Source of the DNA: an uncultured Acidiphilium sp.
Lineage (GTDB): Bacteria; Bacillota; Clostridia; Christensenellales; Borkfalkiaceae
Direction: 5' to 3'
Assembly: GCA_902495325.1 (NCBI GenBank)
Contig: CABUWK010000044.1
Location: 1-19,043 of the forward strand
DNA length: 19,043 bases
Positions 6,710-15,030 of the stretch are shown one piece after another. Position numbers and translations under genes: made by a program. The notes under the pieces were generated by a model. The model did no database searches, was not told where the DNA came from, and saw only the letters and a list, made by a program, of their open reading frames with translations. Every line of letters starts with the position of its first letter. Position 1 is the first letter of the stretch.

Positions 6710-7987
6710 ATGTTTATCGATAAAGAAGGTATTACGATCAAAGCGGGGAACGGCGGCGACGGCATCGTTTCCTTTATGCGATACAAAGGGGTTGCGAACG
6801 GCGGACCCGACGGCGGCGACGGGGGAAACGGCGGAAGCGTTTACCTCGTGGGAGACAGGCATAAAACAAGCCTGATCGATTTCAAATTCAAGCGCAAATA
6901 CGTTGCGGAAAGCGGCGGCAAAGGCGAACCCAATAACCGTCACGGAAAAAACGGCGAAGATCTGTACATCGCCGTTCCTCTCGGTACGGTCTGCAAGGAC
7001 GGCGAGACGGGCGGTATCCTCTGCGACGTATATTACGACGGGCAGAAAGCCCTCGTTCTCGAAGGGGGCAAGGGCGGAAAAGGCAATACGCATTTCTGCA
7101 CAAGCAAACGCCACGCACCCCATTTCGCGCAGACGGGCGAAAAGATCGAGGCAAGAAAAATCGTACTCGAACTCAAAACGATCGCGGACGTCGGTCTGGT
7201 CGGATTCCCCAATGTGGGAAAATCTACTTTACTTTCTAAAATTTCGGGTGCGAAGCCGAAAATCGCGAATTATCATTTCACGACCCTTTCGCCGAATCTC
7301 GGCGTGGTGAAGTATTATGACGAATCCTTCGTGTGCGCCGATATTCCCGGGCTGATCGAAGGGGCGTCCGAGGGGGCGGGGCTCGGCTTTGCCTTTCTCA
7401 GGCATATCGAAAGAACGCGCCTTCTCGTGCATGTGGTCGATATTTCCGGCGTAGAGGGGAGACATCCTTACGAAGATTATCTGCAGATCAACCGCGAACT
7501 CTCCGGATATTCGGAAACGCTTGCCGCGCGCCCGCAGATCATCGCTTTGAATAAGTGCGATTTTTACGGCTCGGAAGAAAAGATCGAGGAATTTAAAAAA
7601 CGCCTTGCGGAAGACGGCGACGACAAGAAAGTGTTCTGTATTTCCGCTTTGAAAGGGGAAGGTCTGGAAGATATGATCCGCGAAATCGTTTCCGTCCTCG
7701 CGACCCTTCCCGCGCCGAAGCCGCTTGAATTCGAGGAGTTCCGTTACGAAAAGAAGAATCCGAGCGAATTTACCGTGGATTACGATGAGGAAGACGGCGT
7801 ATTCGTCGTGGACGGACCGCTCGTGTCGCTGCTGGAAAGAAACGTCGTGCTGGACGATATGGACAGCCTTGCTTACATGCAGAAAACTCTTCTCGATTTC
7901 GGCGTGATCGCAGAACTGAGGAAAAAGGGCGCGAAAGACGGCGATACGGTTGTGATCGGCGAGATCGAGTTCGATTTCGTGGATTAA
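6710..7987 (+). CDS. obg: Obg/CgtA ribosome-assembly GTPase
   Basis: A 425-residue Obg GTPase that acts in late 50S subunit assembly and stringent/stress signalling. The domains in order are the glycine-rich Obg fold (about 1-155: AGNGGDGIVSF, GGPDGGDGGNGG, EGGKGGKGN), the G domain (about 157-330) and the C-terminal OCT domain (about 345-423, ending in GDTVVIGEIEFDF). Nucleotide motifs are G1 GFPNVGKS (165-172), G3 DIPG (211-214), G4 NKCD (281-284) and G5 SAL (from 312). GAGGAG precedes the ATG. It lies between nth and yhbY rather than in the usual rplU-rpmA-obg cluster. obg with yhbY next to it is a common pairing, both being ribosome-assembly factors. Confidence 0.98.
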   Translation: MFIDKEGITIKAGNGGDGIVSFMRYKGVANGGPDGGDGGNGGSVYLVGDRHKTSLIDFKFKRKYVAESGGKGEPNNRHGKNGEDLYIAVPLGTVCKDGETGGILCDVYYDGQKALVLEGGKGGKGNTHFCTSKRHAPHFAQTGEKIEARKIVLELKTIADVGLVGFPNVGKSTLLSKISGAKPKIANYHFTTLSPNLGVVKYYDESFVCADIPGLIEGASEGAGLGFAFLRHIERTRLLVHVVDISGVEGRHPYEDYLQINRELSGYSETLAARPQIIALNKCDFYGSEEKIEEFKKRLAEDGDDKKVFCISALKGEGLEDMIREIVSVLATLPAPKPLEFEEFRYEKKNPSEFTVDYDEEDGVFVVDGPLVSLLERNVVLDDMDSLAYMQKTLLDFGVIAELRKKGAKDGDTVVIGEIEFDFVD

Positions 7988-8070
7988 ACTTTTTCTTGTC
8001 GGGAAAATTCAAAAAACAAACGGCGTTTGTGTTTAACGTTGTTAATTAACGATTAAAAGGAAAGAAAAAT

Positions 8071-8364
8071 ATGTTCACATCAAAACAAAGAAGCAATCTG
8101 CGCTCTCTCGCGCAGGATATCGAACCGATCGGTCAGATCGGAAAGGGCGGACTTTCGGATAACATGATCGCCTCTTTTTCGGACGCTCTCGAAAAACGGG
8201 AACTGATCAAGATCACCGTTTTAAACAATGCGGAAGACGACGCGAAGGGCGTTTCGGAAGAGCTCGCGAAAAAGCTGCGCGCCGAAATCGTGTGCACGAT
8301 CGGGCATAAGATCGTTCTGTATCGTTTCAGCCATAAAGAGGGCGTGAAGCACGTCGAGTACTGA
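8071..8364 (+). CDS. yhbY: YhbY-type CRM-domain RNA-binding protein
   Basis: A 97-residue single CRM domain of the YhbY/CRS1 family, which binds pre-50S ribosomal particles. Visible motifs are LTSKQR-like FTSKQRSNLRSLA at the start, the GxxG loop IGKGG (23-27), the helix ALEKRELIKITVLNN and the closing strands AEIVCTIGHKIVLYRFS. Length is typical. AAAGGAAAG lies before the ATG. It starts 83 bases after obg; the gap contains an A/T-rich stretch with an ACAAA/TTTGT hairpin near 8016-8030, so it could be read through from obg or have its own weak promoter. It converges with the minus-strand gene ending at 8385. Confidence 0.96.
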   Translation: MFTSKQRSNLRSLAQDIEPIGQIGKGGLSDNMIASFSDALEKRELIKITVLNNAEDDAKGVSEELAKKLRAEIVCTIGHKIVLYRFSHKEGVKHVEY

Positions 8365-8384
8365 AAATGATATGATTTTTCGTT

Positions 8385-9134
8385 TTATAACCGATTTTTT
8401 TCCGGAAGATTTTTGTGATACCTCGCCGGCATATAGCCGTACATCTGTTTTTTGTTTTTTCGCTCCGGAATGTTCACGCTGTCGTAATAAAGCCGCCAGA
8501 GTTTTAAAAATTCGTCTTCCTCGCGATCGAGAAAAACGGTTATGGTACGATTGCCTAAAGGGAGAACGGTCGATTTTTCTCCGTCGTACGCGCCGAGAAC
8601 GTTGTGTTTCGTATCGTGGATCAGAAAGGGCTGAATGCGGAACCTTGCCGTGAAATGGGGCATCAGAAGATCTGTGATATCGTTATCGGGTTCGTAATGG
8701 GCGTAATAAAACCCTTTGTCTGTGCGGGCGAAACGAAGAAAACCCGTCATCCGGTGTACTTCGAGATCGATTTTCCGCACGGCGTCGCGAACGGCGAGAA
8801 CGGTCGGATCGGCATAATTTTCCGAAACGTCGCACGGCTTATTGTCGAGAGCAAGGCGCAGATAGCGGAACGCGATCGTATATTTCAGTTTGTCTCCGCT
8901 TCTCAGCGTTTTCCGTACGTCCGGCAAAAGCCTTTTCGTCCGGCATGCCGAAAGCCCTTTTTTTACCCGTTCCGCGTTTTTTTCGTCGGAAAGAATTCCG
9001 ATCGCCTCATCCCCGAAAGCCTGCTGTATTTCCCCGTCCGTCGTAACGAGATCGGGGAATTTTTTTTGCGTGTAGGCGGTAAACAGGGCGCAGTAAAGCC
9101 CGGTTTCCGTTCCGTCGAAAAGAAATACGATCAT
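8385..9134 (-). CDS. TIGR03915/DUF4130-type probable DNA-metabolism protein
   Basis: A 249-residue protein of the TIGR03915 family (DUF4130), annotated as a probable DNA-metabolism protein that accompanies a radical SAM partner. The family start IVFLFDGTETGLYCALFTAY is clear. The middle carries DPTVLAVRDAVRKIDLEVHR and MTGFLRFARTDKGFYYAHYE. The C-terminal DUF4130 region includes the end motif WRLYYDSVNIPERKN followed by YMPARYHKNLPE. The start at 9134 has GAGG eight bases upstream. It is the second gene of a minus-strand unit, 84 bases after the radical SAM gene, and so probably shares the LexA-like control region at 10480-10544. Its reaction is unknown; the link to nucleic acids rests on family knowledge. 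Confidence 0.9.
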   Translation of the reverse strand: MIVFLFDGTETGLYCALFTAYTQKKFPDLVTTDGEIQQAFGDEAIGILSDEKNAERVKKGLSACRTKRLLPDVRKTLRSGDKLKYTIAFRYLRLALDNKPCDVSENYADPTVLAVRDAVRKIDLEVHRMTGFLRFARTDKGFYYAHYEPDNDITDLLMPHFTARFRIQPFLIHDTKHNVLGAYDGEKSTVLPLGNRTITVFLDREEDEFLKLWRLYYDSVNIPERKNKKQMYGYMPARYHKNLPEKNRL

Positions 9135-9218
9135 AAATGAAACCTCATTTTAAGCAATCCGATCCGATCGCGGCTTCTTGTTAAGAAAGAAAATGTCTGC
9201 CGATAAGCCGATTATCAC

Positions 9219-10472
9219 TCATAATTCACCCGTTATGGCAGTAAGGGCGACGGCGGGATCGGAAAAGAGAGAAAGCTGCGTCGGCTTCGCGGCGTTGTCG
9301 GCAAGGAGAAGGGCGTTTTTTAACGCCGATCTGTTTTCCAGCCCGAAAAATTTCCCGTTGCAGGTAATAAAGTGTTCCGCGCGCTTTAATACGATGCGCA
9401 TACGGGCTAAGTCTTCGAAAGAAAGTTTTCCGTATCGCCGCGCCTTCACGATCTTCGTCGCGCCGTGAAAACCGATACCCGGCACGCGGAGAAGAAGTTC
9501 GGGCGGGGCGGAGTTTACTTCTACCGGGAAAAATTCCGGGTGTTTCAGCGCCCAGCCGCACTTCGGATCGAATCCTTCGGAAAGGTTTTCGTCTTCGGCT
9601 AAAAGCTCTTCCGCCGTGAAACCGTAAAAGCGGATAAGCCAGTCTGCCTGATACAGGCGATGCTCTTTCAGAAGCCCCGCCGGGGCGGAAGGAAGAAGTT
9701 TCGATTGCGGGTTGGTGGGGATATAAGACGAATAATACACTCTTTTTAAGGAGAACTTCCGGTAAAGAGCCTGAGACAGGCGAAGGATCGCGCCGTCCGG
9801 TTCGGGGGAAGCCCCCACGATCATCTGCGTCGTCTGCCCCGCGGGGAGAAAGCGATCGTCCCGCACACGTTTCGATTCCCGGTATTCTTCCGCCGCGAGG
9901 GACATCGGCGTGAAAATCCCCGTTTTTGTCTTCTGCGGGGCGAGCAGTTTCAGGCTTCTTTCGGAAGGCAGTTCCACGTTGAAACTCATGCGGTCGACGT
10001 ATCTTCCCGCTTTGCGGATGAGGGAAGGATCGGCGGAAGGGATCCCTTTTAAATGAATATATCCGTTGAAACGATATAGTTTTCTGAGGCGCATCGCCGT
10101 TTCCGTCAGTTTTTCCATCGTGTAATCGGGGCTCTGTTCGATCGCGGAGGAGAGGAAGATCCCTTCGATCATATTCCGCCTGTAAAAATCGACGGTAAGT
10201 TCGCAGATTTCGTCCGGTGTGGCGGAAGCGCGAGGTACGTCGTTCCCGCGGCGGTTCACGCAGTATTCGCAGGAATAAACGCATCGGTTGCTCTGCAGAA
10301 TTTTCAGAAGGGAGATGCAGCGCCCGTCCTCCGTGAAAGAGTGGCAGATCCCGCCGTACGCGGTGTCACCGAGACAGCCGTTGCGGCTTTTTCTGTCCGC
10401 CCCGGAAGAAGAGCAGGACACGTCAAACTTCGCGCTGTTTACCAATATGGCAAGTTTTTCAAGATCAAGCAT
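9219..10472 (-). CDS. Putative DNA modification/repair radical SAM protein (TIGR03916)
   Basis: A 417-residue radical SAM protein of TIGR03916, the putative DNA modification/repair family linked to uracil-DNA-glycosylase-type proteins. The [4Fe-4S]/SAM site is C64-x3-C68-x2-C71 (RCVYSCEYC). Four more cysteines (20, 33, 43, 52) before it are in the family style. The barrel carries GIFLSSAIEQSPDYTMEKL and MSFNVELPSERSLKLLAPQK. Near the C-terminus a helix-hairpin-helix (LLLRVPGIGFHGATKIVKAR) suggests DNA contact. The ATG at 10472 fits the usual family start (LEKLAILVNSAKFDVSC), although the ribosome site is weak. A consensus promoter and two DinR-like boxes precede it, which suggests SOS induction. 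The true reaction is not established. Confidence 0.93.
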   Translation of the reverse strand: MLDLEKLAILVNSAKFDVSCSSSGADRKSRNGCLGDTAYGGICHSFTEDGRCISLLKILQSNRCVYSCEYCVNRRGNDVPRASATPDEICELTVDFYRRNMIEGIFLSSAIEQSPDYTMEKLTETAMRLRKLYRFNGYIHLKGIPSADPSLIRKAGRYVDRMSFNVELPSERSLKLLAPQKTKTGIFTPMSLAAEEYRESKRVRDDRFLPAGQTTQMIVGASPEPDGAILRLSQALYRKFSLKRVYYSSYIPTNPQSKLLPSAPAGLLKEHRLYQADWLIRFYGFTAEELLAEDENLSEGFDPKCGWALKHPEFFPVEVNSAPPELLLRVPGIGFHGATKIVKARRYGKLSFEDLARMRIVLKRAEHFITCNGKFFGLENRSALKNALLLADNAAKPTQLSLFSDPAVALTAITGEL

Positions 10473-10479
10473 AATTTAC

Positions 10480-10493
10480 CAAACAAACGTTTT
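10480..10493. promoter_or_regulatory. LexA/DinR-like box 1 (downstream of the start point)
   Basis: CAAACAAACGTTTT matches 12 of 14 positions of the Firmicute SOS-box consensus CGAACRNRYGTTYG. It sits between the predicted transcription start (about 10498, minus strand) and the ATG at 10472, so a bound repressor would block the polymerase. Confidence 0.55.
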
Positions 10494-10504
10494 TATCTGA
10501 TAAC

Positions 10505-10533
10505 AGTATACTATCTTCTGGCGTGTTTGTCAA
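10505..10533 (-). promoter_or_regulatory. Strong promoter of the radical SAM/DUF4130 operon
   Basis: On the minus strand TTGACA (10533-10528) and TATACT (10510-10505) are separated by exactly 17 bases. The −35 box is the centre of a perfect GTTTGTCAAAC palindrome (10525-10535) and overlaps LexA-like box 2. Confidence 0.85.
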
Positions 10534-10544
10534 ACAAATGTTTA
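10531..10544. promoter_or_regulatory. LexA/DinR-like box 2 (over the −35 box)
   Basis: CAAACAAATGTTTA matches 12 of 14 positions of CGAACRNRYGTTYG. Its core AAAC-AAAT-GTTT differs from box 1 by one base. It overlaps the −35 box, where a repressor would exclude the polymerase. Confidence 0.58.
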
Positions 10545-10660
10545 CTAAAAATTTAAATTGCACAAAATTTCCTTTTGCGGCATAAACTGGAAATGCCGGG
10601 CAAAGCGCAGGCGGTATCCGCATGCTTTCGGCGCGGCGGAAAAGAAGAGGAGGAAAAGAA

Positions 10661-11191
10661 TTGAAAGCGATCAGACTCGATCTCCCTTATCCCGGAACGG
10701 AGGGGATCGGAAAGGACGAAAAAGCGGCAACGATCGTATCTCCCGCCTATGCGGGAAGAGAAGGGGAGATCACGGCGATCCTGCAGTATGAGTTTCAGAC
10801 CCACTATTTCCGCCGGAGCGGCGATAAAGAGACGGCGGAAACGCTCGGCGGCATCGCCGTGGCGGAAATGCATCATCTTGATATTTTGGGCGGGCTGATT
10901 CTCGAGCTCGGCGTGTCTCCCGTATACGTTTCTCCTTTGCCGCGCGGGATGCGTTACTATGCGACCGACCGCGTTTCTGCCGCCGTTACTCCCTGTAAAA
11001 TGCTCCTCGACGACGTTGCGGGCGAACTCGAAGCGATCGCGGAATATGATTTTATTCTGGCAAACCTGAAAAACGAAAGGGTTGCTGCCGTGATCAAAAG
11101 GATCCGTCTGGACGAGGAATTCCACGTGAAAGTATTAAGGGAACTTTTAAACAGATATTCCTGCGGAAAACAGGACGAACCGGAAGCGTGA
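10661..11191 (+). CDS. Ferritin-like diiron protein (bacterioferritin/Mn-catalase-like)
   Basis: A 176-residue ferritin-like four-helix protein, probably binding a dimetal centre for iron handling or peroxide defence. Likely ligands are E36 (GREGEITAILQYEFQTH), E69 and H72 (VAEMHHLDILG), a Glu in DDVAGELEAIAEYDF, and the E-x-x-H of RLDEEFHVKVL near the C-terminus. The TTG at 10661 is the preferred start because AGAGGAGG lies about seven bases upstream and the downstream sequence fits the family; an in-frame ATG at 10622 has no such site. It is divergent from the radical SAM operon, with a weak possible promoter (TTGCAC at 10558, CATAAA at 10581). Whether it acts as ferritin, rubrerythrin-like peroxidase or Mn catalase-like enzyme cannot be told. 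Confidence 0.82.
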   Translation: MKAIRLDLPYPGTEGIGKDEKAATIVSPAYAGREGEITAILQYEFQTHYFRRSGDKETAETLGGIAVAEMHHLDILGGLILELGVSPVYVSPLPRGMRYYATDRVSAAVTPCKMLLDDVAGELEAIAEYDFILANLKNERVAAVIKRIRLDEEFHVKVLRELLNRYSCGKQDEPEA

Positions 11192-11290
11192 CGGAAGGTG
11201 CGGCACGGTTAAAATGCCGGGTTTGAGACATAGTTTGTCACATTTTCCGCAAGAAACGATCATGCAAATCTCATCCTGTCGGTAATATGA

Positions 11291-11319
11291 TTGACATTTT
11301 GATCAAAAAACGTTATAAT
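11291..11319 (+). promoter_or_regulatory. Consensus promoter of the hybrid kinase gene
   Basis: TTGACA (11291-11296) and TATAAT (11314-11319) at a 17-base spacing are a perfect σA match. Transcription would begin near 11326, giving a leader of about 148 bases. Confidence 0.92.
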
Positions 11320-11325
11320 GTAAAA

Positions 11326-11473
11326 TAGTGTTGTTTTTCTCGTTTCACAATAAAGGCTGAAAATCCGTGAAGTCAGCCGCAGGTGAGGGGCTTTGTCTCT
11401 ATAAGGAGGCGATCGCCTCACCTGCGGCTGCCCGCAAAAGTCGGTTATCCGGAAACACGAAAGAGGAGTTTGC
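11326..11473 (+). promoter_or_regulatory. Structured 5' leader of the kinase gene
   Basis: The leader contains a perfect 15-bp inverted repeat: CAGCCGCAGGTGAGG at 11374-11388 pairs with 11416-11430. A 27-base loop carries GGAGG (11405-11409). A second hairpin, GGCTGA (11355-11360) with TCAGCC (11373-11378), uses the same CAGCC bases, so the two exclude each other. The 14-bp palindrome GAGGCGATCGCCTC (11406-11419) competes with the right arm. No T run follows, so it is not an intrinsic terminator. I could not match it to a known riboswitch class. It may be a regulatory leader or an inserted palindromic repeat. Confidence 0.6.
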
Positions 11474-14400
11474 ATGAAAACGAGAAAATTTCTCAGGTCG
11501 GCGATCTGTCTGATCGCGGCATTGCTTTTCTGTATGGTATTATTGCCGGAAGGCGGCGTTGCGAAAGCGGAGGACAGGATCGAACGGCGGAAGATAAAAG
11601 TTGCTTTTCCCACGCAGGAAGGCATGAGCTTTTTCGGGCATTCGGGAAAAGTGACGGGATATAATTACGATTATCTCGAAAAAATTTCCGAATATACGGG
11701 TTGGGAAATGGAATATGTTCCTTACGGCAGTGCAGACGGAAACGAAGCGGTAGGCAATGCGATTCAGGATCTTAAGGACAGGAAAGCCGATCTTCTGGGA
11801 CCCCTTCTGAAAAATGCGGCAACCGAAAAATTGTTCGAATTTCCCGAGCACAGCTACGGTACCGTTTACACCACGCTTTGCGCGTAAAGTTCGGGGCATC
11901 TGAGAGAATTCAATCTTTACACCTCGGGCAAACTGAAAATCGGTCTCTGGCAAACGGCGACGACCCGCAACGAGGAAGTTCTTGCCTTTCTGAATGCCGA
12001 GAATCTGGATTACGAAATCGTTTATTACGATTCCGCGGCGGCGCAGAAACAGGCTCTGATCGACGGGGAAGTCGATCTGATCTCCAGCGTTTCCCTGTCG
12101 CCCGTGGCGAATACGCGTGTGGTTGCGAATTTCGCGCCCCGCCCCTATTATTTTGCGTCCACCAAAGGAAATACCGACCTGATCGAAGAACTTGACGCAA
12201 CGATGGAACTGATCGATAAGGTCGAACCCAATCTGCAGGACAAGCTTTACGACAAATATTTCCGCGTGATCAGCGATGCTTTCCTTCTGACCGATGAACA
12301 GAAAGAATCGCTTGCGTCCGTCGGTACGCTGCGTATCCTGTGCGCGGAGTCTTCCGCGCCGTTTGCCTATAAACAGGGAAATTCCCCTGCGGGTATTCTC
12401 GTTTCCGTTCTGGAAGATTATGCAGGAGAAACGGGATTGAAAACGGAATACGTCTTCTGCTCGGATACGGCGGACGCCCGCCGGCAAATTTCGGAAGGCA
12501 AAGCCGATATCCTGATCGGCGTTCCGCTTGCTTCTTCCGCCTGTGCAGAACTCGGTTTTATCAACAGCGTGGCGGTGATCGATTCCGTCATCGCCTATGC
12601 GCAGAAGCCGAAGGCAAACGATTTGGGCGGCAGGGTCGCGATCGTGAAAGGACAGGAAGAGCAGATCCCGACGGGTAACTTTGAAGAAACGATCCTTTGC
12701 GACAATTCCAAAGAATGCCTTTCGGCGGTGGAGAAAGGAAAAGCGGATATCGCCATCGGTACCCGCGCCTCGCTCGAATATTATATCTACGAAACGGGCA
12801 GTACGCTCGTAACGAGCTATATTCCCGGGCAGACGATGAAGGCGAGCGTCTCCGTTTCCCGCAAATGCGACGTCGTTCTGCTTGCCACGCTGAACAATTA
12901 TATCGACAGTATTTCGGAGTCCGATCTTGCGATCTATGTGAGCGACGCGAATCTGCACGAAGATTACGGCTCGCTTGCTCTGTTTATCCGTAAAAATCCC
13001 GTGCATGCGGCGCTGATCGCTTCCGGCATCGTGCTGGTGATCGCTGCGATCGTGATCTTCTTTGTGATCCGCACGACGAAACAGCGTACGGAAATGCAGA
13101 AAACGCACAACAGACAGCTTTCGGAAGCGTTGCAGATCGCCGAAGAGGCAAACAAAGCAAAAACGACTTTCCTTTCGAATATGAGCCACGATATCCGCAC
13201 GCCGATGAATGCGGTGATCGGCTTTTCTTCGCTGCTCGCCCGCGATCCCGGAAACGAGGTGAAAGTGCGGGAGTATACGAGGAAAATCGGCGCGGCAAGC
13301 AACCATCTGCTCGGGCTGATCAACGATATTCTCGATATTTCCAAGATCGAAAGCGGAAAAATTTCCCTTCGTCGCTCGGTGTTCGCGATCGATGAACTGA
13401 TCGAGTCGATCAACGTGGTCGTCCGCCCGATGGCGGGGGCGAAACGGCAGGCGTTCAACGTGAATCTTGGCACGATGACGCACGAGCTGTATATCGGAGA
13501 CAAAACCCGTATCGATCAGATCATGATCAATCTTCTTTCCAATGCGATCAAATACACCCCGCAGGGCGGGCAGATCAAATTTGAGATCGCCGACCTCGGA
13601 CAGACGTCTCCTTCGGTCGAAAGGATCCGTTTCATCGTGGCGGATAACGGTTACGGCATTACGGAAGAGTTCAAAAAGGTTATTTTCGATCCTTTCACTC
13701 GTGCCGAAAACAGCACGACCAATAAGGAAACGGGTACCGGGTTAGGGCTTGCGATCACGAAAAACATCGTGGATCTGATGGGCGGAACGATCCATCTCGA
13801 AAGCGAAGCCGGCAGGGGAACGACGTTTACGGTGGAACTGCCTTTGCGCCTTCCGCATGAAGAAGAGGACGAGCATTTCTGGGAGAACCACAAGGTGACG
13901 AGAATGCTGCTTGTGGACGACGAAAAATCGGTGACGGACGGGATCATCGCAACGATGGCGGATACCGGCGTCTCGTTTGATACGGCATACAGCGGAGAGG
14001 ACGCCGTGAAGATCGTGAAAAAGGTATATGCCGAAAACCACGGATACGACGCGATCATTCTCGACTGGCAGATGCCCGGGATGAACGGGTTGGATACGGC
14101 GAGAGAGATCCGCAAGATCATTCCGATCGATACGCCTGTGCTTTTCCTCACTTCCTACGACTGGACGGATATCGAGACGGAAGCGCTCGAGATCGATATC
14201 GACGGATTCCTTGCAAAACCGTTTACGGAGATCAATCTGAAAGAAAAACTCATCGAAGTGGAGTGCTTTAAAAACGCCGTTACCGAAGACAACGGAACGA
14301 TCGATCTCAAAGGTATGAATTTCCTGCTTGCCGAAGATAACGAGCTGAATGCGGAGATCGCCGTGGAACTTTTAAAGGCGGAAGGTGCTTCGTGCGACGT

Positions 14401-14692
14401 TGCCGAAAACGGGCAGGAAGCCGTCGATATGTTCGTTAACGCCCCCACGCGGAAGTACGATGCGATTTTAATGGACGTGATGATGCCTGTACTGGACGGA
14501 TACGAAGCGACGAAGGCGATCAGAAGTTCTTCTCATCCGGAAGCCCTTACGATCCCCGTGATCGCGATGACGGCGAACGCGTTCGTGAAGGACGTTCAGG
14601 ATGCGCTCGACGCGGGTATGAACGCGCACATCGCAAAGCCCGTTCATATCGAAGTTCTGAAAAATACGCTCGCGTCCTGTATCCGCAAGTAA
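11474..14692 (+). pseudogene. Hybrid sensor histidine kinase interrupted by an in-frame TAA
   Basis: A single frame of 1,073 codons is broken only at codon 138 by TAA (11885-11887). Domains in order: signal peptide (1-31); periplasmic solute-binding-type sensor domain 1 (about 38-265, containing the stop); sensor domain 2 (about 283-500); transmembrane helix (about 512-533); HisKA with SNMSHDIRTPMN (His572); HATPase with NLLSNAIKY (N690) and VADNGYGI (D724); and two receiver domains with phosphoacceptor Asp864 (LDWQMPGMNG) and Asp1001 (MDVMMPVLDG). No HPt domain is seen. The ATG at 11474 follows GAGGAG. The 934 codons after the stop show no other damage. The product would be a 137-residue fragment unless the stop is suppressed or is an error. 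Reinitiation at a GTG such as 12104 is possible but no ribosome site is seen. Confidence 0.85.
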
Positions 14693-14736
14693 AGGCGGCG
14701 CTGCGGGCGCGGCGGGGTAAAACGCGTGTATAACAA

Positions 14737-14774
14737 AAAACGGGAGAACCGATCTTGTGCGGTTCTCCCGTTTT
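14737..14774 (+). terminator. Intrinsic terminator after the kinase gene
   Basis: A perfect 15-bp stem (14737-14751 with 14760-14774, core CGGGAGAACCG) has an eight-base loop and ends in TTTT. Confidence 0.87.
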
Positions 14775-14794
14775 CTCATAAGCCATACCATTTC

Positions 14795-14912
14795 GTCATC
14801 CTGACCTGTGGATTTTCCCGATGAAACGGGAAAAATGTCCGAAGGACAAAAAGGGGGCGGCGCCGCCGAGGCGCAGTAATATCCTGCCCGGGAAGGATCT
14901 CAAAATGACAGG
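14795..14912. mobile_element. MITE-like hairpin-rich repeat
   Basis: The stretch begins GTCATCCTGA and ends GGATCTCAAAATGACAGG. Its ends form an imperfect inverted repeat of the GTCAT...ATGAC type that I associate with dispersed non-coding repeats in Clostridia and other genomes. Inside are three hairpins: TTTTCCCG/CGGGAAAA (14813-14834), TGTCC/GGACA (14836-14848) and the 12-bp palindrome GGCGGCGCCGCC (14856-14867). No transposase is encoded. It lies just after the kinase terminator. Only one copy is seen in the window, so repeat status rests on recall. Confidence 0.45.
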
Positions 14913-15030
14913 CTCAGCAGTTGTTGTCAACAGGCTCGGTATCGCCGGCACCGGCTGTTTTTACGGCGAAAACAGGCTTGTGACTTGCCCTATGCGTTTC
15001 CCGGAATTGCGGAGAATTACGCCTTTCCCG
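14913..15030. other. Intergenic stretch, nothing recognised
   Basis: Together with the MITE-like element this makes about 340 bases without a gene. A small hairpin GCCG/CGGC (about 14951-14962) is followed by TGTTTTT and may be a weak plus-strand terminator. No convincing coding frame or RNA gene was seen. Confidence 0.4.

Noticed and set aside
5666..7123. A 485-codon minus-strand frame opposite nth and obg
   Set aside because: It is antisense to two well-identified genes and shows no family motif.
8010..8035. CAAACGGCGTTTG before yhbY as a further SOS box
   Set aside because: The half-sites are separated by three bases rather than four, so it does not fit the DinR spacing. A small hairpin is a simpler reading.
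9226..10284. A 352-codon second minus-strand frame within the radical SAM gene
   Set aside because: It is an alternate-frame shadow, rich in Arg and Pro. The 417-residue radical SAM frame has the cluster motif and promoter.
11326..11473. Kinase leader as a cobalamin, c-di-GMP or TPP riboswitch
   Set aside because: The conserved core sequences of these classes are not present. Only short chance matches such as GAAAATCC were seen.
11540..13483. A 647-codon minus-strand frame opposite the kinase
   Set aside because: The length comes from codon bias on the coding strand. The composition is antisense-like and all recognisable domains are on the plus strand.
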